Assembly: GCA_030602145.1 (NCBI GenBank)
Contig: JAUWAH010000046.1
Coordinates: forward strand, 1-10,260
DNA: 10,260 nt
Reading direction: 5' to 3'
Source: Desulfobulbus sp.
GTDB lineage: Bacteria > Desulfobacterota > Desulfobulbia > Desulfobulbales > Desulfobulbaceae
Made by a program: the position numbers and the translations under genes. This document shows positions 6,510-10,260 of the stretch, piece by piece. The notes under the pieces are model-generated. The model was not told where the DNA came from, searched no databases, and worked only from the letters and a program-made list of their open reading frames with translations. The number at the start of each line of letters is the position of its first letter. The stretch's first letter is position 1.

Positions 6510-7412
6510 TCAGCGACGCTCGACGATCCGCTCCCGCCCGGACAAACTGCCGATCAGGAGCGGTGCCCGGGGATCGTGGTTGGCCCGGTTGACGGCCACC
6601 GCTCGGCTGCTAGTGTTGGCGTAGCAGTAGAGACAGCCGTGCGGGCAGGTGTTGTAGGCGCCGATGTCGACGCTGGCCGCGCAGCCGCATCCGGGCCGCT
6701 GCCCCCTGTCCTTGGGCAGGTGCAGGGGCTGGCCGTCCGGCGCCGTGAACAGCCGGTCATCGATGCACCCGGCCCGCTCGACGTGGCATTGTTCCTGAAG
6801 GAAGGGGTCGCAGCAGGCCTGCAGGACCATGTCATGACTGCCGGCAATATCGGCGAGTTGGCGGATGAAGGTTTCCTTGACCCGGTCATCTGGGTCGAGG
6901 AGCGCAATCCCGGTCAGGTTGCGAAGGCATTTGCGGTAGAGGGTGAGCAGGCTGATGATGCACCGGTGGGTGCTGCCTCGCAGTTCGCCGGCCAGCGCGG
7001 CGAATTCGCCCAGGAGGCGGTCGGGGGAATGGTCCGGCGTGAACAGGATCGGGTCAAAACGCCACACCACCCGCTCCGGACCTATTCGTTCGGCCAGGAC
7101 GCGGCAGGCCCTGATCCGCTCCGCCCGGGACGGGACCATCGGCTCCAGGTCCCGACCAAAGGCGGTGAGGGTGCAGTGGACCATCAACCGGTGGCCGAGC
7201 CGTTCGATTTCACCCAGGCCGGACAGCAGGGGGGCCGGATTCTTGGTCCACAACACCAGCCCGTCCACCGCCTCGGGCAGGAGCGATACCCGGGTCACCA
7301 AAAGGGGGTTGAACGGGTTGCGCACCAGGGCATAGCCCTCCCTGAGACGGTTGAGCAGCCACTGGCCATAAAAGGCGGGAATGTCGGTCCGCCGGCTGGC
7401 ACTGACAAGCAT
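6510..7412 (-). CDS. DUF1848 family protein with C-terminal radical-SAM-like cysteine cluster
   Basis: The 300-aa product begins with the family hallmark SASRRTDIPAFYGQWLLNRL and REGYALVRNPFNP, continues with GLVLWTKNPAPLL and RFDPILFTPDH, and ends with GCGCAASVDIGAYNTC plus PHGCLYCYAN. C256, C260 and C263 give CxxxCxxC, the arrangement that holds a [4Fe-4S] cluster in radical SAM enzymes; C242 and C244 add two nearby cysteines. In DUF1848 the cysteine motif is near the C-terminus rather than the N-terminus, and similarity to spore photoproduct lyase-type proteins has been noted. No reaction is established that I can name. The ATG at 7412 (minus strand) is preceded by GGAGG at 7427-7423 with a 10-base spacer. 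It is transcribed against all its neighbours, so it is monocistronic here. Confidence 0.87.
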   Translation of the reverse strand: MLVSASRRTDIPAFYGQWLLNRLREGYALVRNPFNPLLVTRVSLLPEAVDGLVLWTKNPAPLLSGLGEIERLGHRLMVHCTLTAFGRDLEPMVPSRAERIRACRVLAERIGPERVVWRFDPILFTPDHSPDRLLGEFAALAGELRGSTHRCIISLLTLYRKCLRNLTGIALLDPDDRVKETFIRQLADIAGSHDMVLQACCDPFLQEQCHVERAGCIDDRLFTAPDGQPLHLPKDRGQRPGCGCAASVDIGAYNTCPHGCLYCYANTSSRAVAVNRANHDPRAPLLIGSLSGRERIVERR

Positions 7413-7504
7413 GTGGGCTTAACCTCCCCGATTGGTTGCGGATCGAGTACCGTCTTCAAAAGCCGGTACGGTGCCGGTCCGAAGTGAATCCTTGCGTCGC
7501 GACC

Positions 7505-7519
7505 GGGTCATTTTAACCC
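7505..7519 (+). promoter_or_regulatory. GTCATTT repeat site 1 (candidate activator site)
   Basis: GGGTCATTTTAACCC has paired GGGT/ACCC arms. It resembles sites at 7536 and 7633 and lies about 210 bases upstream of the predicted sigma-54 transcription start, within the range used by NtrC-type activators. Confidence 0.35.
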
Positions 7520-7535
7520 AATAATCCCCCTCCAC

Positions 7536-7550
7536 GGGTCATTTCGTCCC
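7536..7550 (+). promoter_or_regulatory. GTCATTT repeat site 2 (candidate activator site)
   Basis: GGGTCATTTCGTCCC starts 31 bases, about three helical turns, after site 1. Confidence 0.35.
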
Positions 7551-7551
7551 T

Positions 7552-7578
7552 GCCGCACGGCTCAGACGCCGTGCCGGC
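7552..7578. other. GC-rich hairpin
   Basis: GCACGGC (7555-7561) pairs with GCCGTGC (7568-7574) around a 6-base loop. With C7574 bulged, the stem extends to about 10 pairs through GCCG/CGGC. There is no T-run after it on either side, so it is not a classical intrinsic terminator. Confidence 0.4.
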
Positions 7579-7632
7579 TGAACGGACCGGCAACGCCTCC
7601 AGACGCCGGCCCTCCGCAACCCGGCCCGGTTC

Positions 7633-7647
7633 GAGTCATTTCTACCC
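7633..7647 (+). promoter_or_regulatory. GTCATTT repeat site 3 (candidate activator site)
   Basis: GAGTCATTTCTACCC starts about 83 bases upstream of the predicted transcription start. With the following bases (to about 7660) it also resembles a worn copy of the dispersed repeat at 5621-5692, which is a competing explanation. Confidence 0.3.
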
Positions 7648-7660
7648 GAACAGAAGAAAG

Positions 7661-7677
7661 GGCCAATGGCCACAGCC
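7661..7677 (+). repeat. 17-base inverted match to 5434-5450
   Basis: GGCCAATGGCCACAGCC is identical to the minus strand of 5434-5450. This copy is 13 bases upstream of the sigma-54 promoter. Confidence 0.5.
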
Positions 7678-7689
7678 TGTTCAGGGCAA

Positions 7690-7706
7690 TGGCACAAAAC
7701 CTGCTT
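7690..7706 (+). promoter_or_regulatory. Sigma-54 (RpoN) -24/-12 promoter
   Basis: TGGCACAAAACCTGCTT matches the consensus TGGCAC-N5-TTGCW closely. The invariant GG (7691-7692) and GC (7703-7704) are separated by exactly 10 bases. The start of transcription should be near 7716, giving a leader of about 58 bases to the dehydrogenase ATG. Such promoters need an AAA+ enhancer-binding activator, which fits the response regulator gene at the end of the operon if that protein is NtrC-like. Confidence 0.7.
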
Positions 7707-7757
7707 CTCCAGTACCAACCAATGGCGCCCGGTAATGGCGGGCGCCGCCCTTTTCCC

Positions 7758-7763
7758 GGAGGA
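7758..7763 (+). promoter_or_regulatory. Ribosome binding site deciding the dehydrogenase start
   Basis: GGAGGA lies 10 bases before the ATG at 7774, favouring that start over the in-frame ATG at 7666, which lies upstream of the sigma-54 promoter. Confidence 0.65.
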
Positions 7764-7773
7764 CCACGCTGTC

Positions 7774-8922
7774 ATGGATATCACCAAATTCGCCATCCCG
7801 GAAATCATCTTCGGCCGGGGCAGCCTCAACTACGCCGGCCAGTGCGCCCTGCGCCTCGGCGCCAAAAAGGTTTTTCTGGTCAGCGACGAGGGCATCGAGC
7901 AGGCCGGCTGGCTGCAGCGGTTGATGGACATCCTCGAACAGGAGGGAATTAAGTGGGTCTATTACCCCGGCGTCACCTCCAATCCGCGTGATTTCCAGGT
8001 GGAACTCGGCGCCGAATTCTACACCAAGAACGGGACCGACGTCATCATCGCCATCGGTGGCGGCAGCGCCATGGACACCGCCAAGGGAATCGCCATCATC
8101 GCCAGCAACGGCGGCCAAATCCGAGATTACGAAGGCGCTAACAGGGTGCAGCGGCCGCTGCCGCCGATGATGCTGATCACCACCACGGCGGGGTCCGGCT
8201 CCGACATCAGCCAGTTCTGCATCATCACCGACATGAAGCGCGGCGTCAAGATGTCGATCATCACCCGGACCCTGGTGCCCAACATCTCGATCGTCGACCC
8301 GCTCATCCTCCGCACCAAGAGCGAATCGCTGATCATTCAAAGCGCGGTGGACGCCCTGGCCCATGCCATCGAGGCCTACATGTCGCGGATCGCCTCACCG
8401 TTCACCGAAATGCACTCGCTCAAGGCCATCGACCTGATCCTGGCTAACCTGCCCCATGCGGTGGCGACCCGGTCGCTCGATTCGCTGGAACAGTTGTCCA
8501 TCGCCTCGGTATCCGCCTCCATGGCCTTCTCCAACGCCGGTCTCGGCGCCGAGCATGCCCTGGCCCACTCGCTGGGCGGCCACTTCGACATGCAGCACGG
8601 GGTCGTCCATCCCATCCTGCTCACCAGCGTCATGCGCTTCAATCTTGGCATCAATCCACACAAGATGGCCGAAATCGGCCGGTTGATCCTCAAACGCCAG
8701 GGAGGCTCCGACCGGGAGACGGCACTGGCCGGCATCGACAAGCTCGACGAGTTCTTCGCCTCCTTCAATGTTGCCCTCAGGCTTGGACAACTGATTGCCG
8801 AAGACGAGCGGCATCACCTGGAATCCCTGTGCAAGATGGCGGTGCACGACGCCTGCAACCTGACCAACCCCCGGCCGGCCACCTGGGAGGAGTTTTACCG
8901 GATATGCGAGGAGGTCTGGTGA
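7774..8922 (+). CDS. ercA: ErcA-like iron-containing (group III) alcohol dehydrogenase
   Basis: The 382-aa protein is a full-length group III metal-dependent alcohol dehydrogenase. GGGSAMDTAKG (from G95) binds NAD(P). The four expected metal ligands are present: D193 and H197 in VDALAHAIEAY, H261 in AEHALAHSLGG and H275 in MQHG. H261 and H275 keep the 14-residue spacing seen in FucO. Several stretches (TSNPRDFQVELGAE, TTTAGSGSDISQF, VKMSIITRTLVPN, HALAHSLGGHFD) recall ErcA, a Pseudomonas dehydrogenase homologue implicated in regulating ethanol oxidation beside sensor kinases. The symbol is given on that resemblance and from memory. It may oxidise an alcohol, act as a signalling partner of the kinase, or both. 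It is first in an apparent operon, behind a sigma-54 promoter, and its TGA overlaps the kinase ATG by one base. Confidence 0.85.
   Translation: MDITKFAIPEIIFGRGSLNYAGQCALRLGAKKVFLVSDEGIEQAGWLQRLMDILEQEGIKWVYYPGVTSNPRDFQVELGAEFYTKNGTDVIIAIGGGSAMDTAKGIAIIASNGGQIRDYEGANRVQRPLPPMMLITTTAGSGSDISQFCIITDMKRGVKMSIITRTLVPNISIVDPLILRTKSESLIIQSAVDALAHAIEAYMSRIASPFTEMHSLKAIDLILANLPHAVATRSLDSLEQLSIASVSASMAFSNAGLGAEHALAHSLGGHFDMQHGVVHPILLTSVMRFNLGINPHKMAEIGRLILKRQGGSDRETALAGIDKLDEFFASFNVALRLGQLIAEDERHHLESLCKMAVHDACNLTNPRPATWEEFYRICEEVW
8908..8914 (+). promoter_or_regulatory. Ribosome binding site deciding the kinase start
   Basis: GAGGAGG lies within the last codons of the dehydrogenase, 7 bases before the ATG at 8922. 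It rules out the upstream in-frame start at 8829, which would lie deep inside the dehydrogenase gene. Confidence 0.8.
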
Positions 8923-10115
8923 TGCCCCACACGACCACCCTGGACGACCTGATCGGCATCGAGCACTGCAAACTCGGCTTTTACCAGGAGTTGCAGCAGA
9001 AGGTCGAGCAGCTCAAGAGTTCCAACCTGGAGCTGGAGAAGAAGCGCAAGGAGATTCAGGCCCTGCTCGACGGCATCACCGACCTGATGGTGGTGCTGAA
9101 CGAGGACCTGACCATCCAGCGGGTCAACCATGTCTTCACCGAATGGTTTCCCGGCGTCGATCCCATCGGCCAAAACTGCCACCGCATTTTCAGGGGCAGG
9201 GAGGACCGCTGCGACGACTGCCCCGCCCTGCGCGCCCTGGACCAGGACCGGATCGTCAAGGATCTGTGCATCTACAAGGTGGGCGACACCTTCAAGCACT
9301 ACGAGATCATCGCTTCGCCGCTTAAAACCAGCCCCACCGGCGAGCCCCAGGTGCTGCTCTTCAAGCGGGACGTCACCCGGGAAAAGGAGTTCCAGGCCCA
9401 GTTCTACCAGGCGGAAAAGATGGCCACCGTCGGCACCCTGGCCGCCGGCGTCGCCCATGAGATCAACAATCCGCTCACCGCCATCCTCGGCTTCGCCGAA
9501 GGGCTGAAGCGTCGCAACGCCAAGCTCAAGGACGCCATTGACAACGAGTTGCTGGCCGATTTCCGGGAGTACACCGACACCATCATCAAGGAGTGCCTTC
9601 GCTGCCGGGACATCGTCCAGACCCTGCTCACCTTCAGCCGTCCCAACGCGGCCAGTCTCGGCCATGTCGATCTCAACCAGTGCGTCACCGACACCCTGTT
9701 TATCCTCAAGCACCACTTCAAGGAGCACCATGAACTCACCGTGCAGACCGAACTGGAGGAGCAGCTCCCCGCCATCCTCGGCGATGAGTCCCAGCTCAAG
9801 CAGGTGATCATCAACCTCCTCACCAATGCCTTCGACGCCACCGCCGGCCGGGGCCGCATCCTGATCAGAACCCTGACCGAGGAGGCAAACCGCGTCACCC
9901 TGATCATCGAGGACAGCGGCTGCGGCATTCCCCTGGAGGCCCGGGACAAACTGTTCGAGCCTTTTTTCACCACCAAGCCGGTCGGCAAGGGGATCGGTAT
10001 CGGCCTGTCGACCTGCTATTCAATCGTCAACAACCATCATGGGGAGATCAGCGTCACCAGTGCCGTCGGCAAGGGATCGTCGTTCAAGGTCTCCCTGCCG
10101 GGCATGGAGGCATGA
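8922..10115 (+). CDS. PAS-domain sensor histidine kinase with conserved cysteine motif
   Basis: The 397-aa protein starts with a short coiled coil (about 18-50) and a PAS domain (about 45-155), where C86-x10-C97-x2-C100-P matches a CxxIF...CxxCP pattern found in many anaerobe PAS kinases. A HisKA domain follows with the H-box VAHEINNPLTAILGFAEGL (H179 is the predicted phosphorylation site). The HATPase_c domain has the N-box (N302 in NLLTNAFDA), G1 DSGCGIP, F-box FEPFFTTKP and G2 GKGIGIGLS. The final layout resembles NtrB/AtoS-type kinases, which usually pair with sigma-54 activators. There are no membrane segments, so it senses a cytosolic signal, perhaps redox, metal or the dehydrogenase itself. 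It overlaps both neighbours by one base (TGATG), which points to coupled translation. Confidence 0.92.
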   Translation: MPHTTTLDDLIGIEHCKLGFYQELQQKVEQLKSSNLELEKKRKEIQALLDGITDLMVVLNEDLTIQRVNHVFTEWFPGVDPIGQNCHRIFRGREDRCDDCPALRALDQDRIVKDLCIYKVGDTFKHYEIIASPLKTSPTGEPQVLLFKRDVTREKEFQAQFYQAEKMATVGTLAAGVAHEINNPLTAILGFAEGLKRRNAKLKDAIDNELLADFREYTDTIIKECLRCRDIVQTLLTFSRPNAASLGHVDLNQCVTDTLFILKHHFKEHHELTVQTELEEQLPAILGDESQLKQVIINLLTNAFDATAGRGRILIRTLTEEANRVTLIIEDSGCGIPLEARDKLFEPFFTTKPVGKGIGIGLSTCYSIVNNHHGEISVTSAVGKGSSFKVSLPGMEA

Positions 10116-10260
10116 TGGACAAGGATAAATACGCCATCCTGGTCATCGACGACGAAGAGTCGATTCGCAGGCTGCTCCAGAAGGAACTGGCCAACGCAAA
10201 CCGGGAGGTCCTCGTCGCCGGCGACGGTGCCGAGGCCATGACCATGGTGCGCAACCACTG
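10115..10260 (+). CDS. Response regulator receiver domain (3' partial)
   Basis: The visible 48 residues are the start of a receiver domain: KYAILVIDDEESIRRLL with the acidic pair D12/D13, then VLVAGDGAEAM. The phosphorylated aspartate, expected near residue 55, lies beyond the window, as does any output domain. The gene overlaps the kinase stop (TGATG) and is presumably its partner. An adjacent in-frame ATG at 10112 is possible, but GGAGG at 10106-10110 would then be only one base away. Given the sigma-54 promoter and NtrB-like kinase, an NtrC-type activator is likely but cannot be confirmed here; a single-domain regulator is also possible. Confidence 0.88.
   Translation, partial: MDKDKYAILVIDDEESIRRLLQKELANANREVLVAGDGAEAMTMVRNH

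Larger units (their letters stand above)
7413..7773. other. Divergent intergenic regulatory region
   Basis: This 361-base gap separates the divergently transcribed DUF1848 gene and the dehydrogenase-kinase operon. It contains a strong hairpin (7552-7578), three GTCATTT-containing repeats (7505, 7536, 7633), a 17-base repeat partner (7661-7677) and a sigma-54 promoter (7690-7706). I found no convincing promoter for the minus-strand gene. A possible extension of the dehydrogenase frame to an ATG at 7666 is less likely than the start at 7774. Confidence 0.65.

Noticed and set aside
7447..7469. Small inverted repeat GTACCG/CGGTAC as an operator or terminator
   Set aside because: Only 6 pairs with an 11-base loop, no T-run, and weakly placed relative to both divergent genes.
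6390..7487. Plus-strand open frame of 365 codons opposite the DUF1848 gene
   Set aside because: The minus strand has the clear DUF1848 motifs and a ribosome site. The plus frame has no recognisable motif and overlaps the small upstream gene.
8829..8921. Upstream extension of the histidine kinase frame
   Set aside because: It overlaps the conserved dehydrogenase C-terminus, and a strong ribosome site serves the ATG at 8922.

Overview
The window is GC-rich and gene-dense. It looks like the chromosome of a deltaproteobacterial-type anaerobe, and my best guess is a Desulfobulbus-like organism. That guess is inference. It rests on high GC, a PAS histidine kinase with a Cys-rich CxxCP motif, a sigma-54 promoter ahead of a kinase/regulator operon, and an acyl-CoA synthetase/ACP/acyltransferase fusion. 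No phage, transposase, CRISPR, tRNA or rRNA is visible.

Left part (1-4671, all + strand). The window opens inside an in-frame chimera: the AMP-binding core of an acyl-CoA synthetase runs straight into the C-terminal half of an AcuI/YhdH-type NADPH-dependent acryloyl-CoA reductase. It is followed by a complete 829-aa protein that joins acyl-CoA/acyl-ACP synthetase, acyl carrier protein and PlsC-type acyltransferase modules. The synthetase piece of the chimera is about 90% identical to positions 1024-1154 of that gene, so there were once two paralogous synthetases here. Next is ppnN, a LOG-family nucleotide 5'-monophosphate nucleosidase.

Middle part (4672-7412). A DJ-1/PfpI-family protein has its own probable sigma-70 promoter. 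It is followed by a 363-base gap carrying two copies of a dispersed palindromic repeat. Then come a 127-aa soluble protein that resembles only the cytoplasmic loop of the flagellar stator MotA, and a 91-aa protein with a CMGGCC cluster. A DUF1848 protein with a radical-SAM-like cysteine cluster converges on them from the minus strand.

Right part (7413-10260). A 361-base regulatory region holds a near-consensus sigma-54 promoter (7690-7706) and three similar GTCATTT-containing sites upstream. It drives an apparent operon of an ErcA-like iron-type alcohol dehydrogenase, a PAS histidine kinase and a response regulator cut off by the window end. Both junctions are TGATG overlaps, so the three proteins are probably translationally coupled. 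The best candidate for a coherent system in this window is this cassette: a dehydrogenase-like protein made together with a cysteine-bearing sensor kinase and regulator under sigma-54 control, possibly an alcohol/aldehyde or redox sensing circuit. The function is inferred, not shown.
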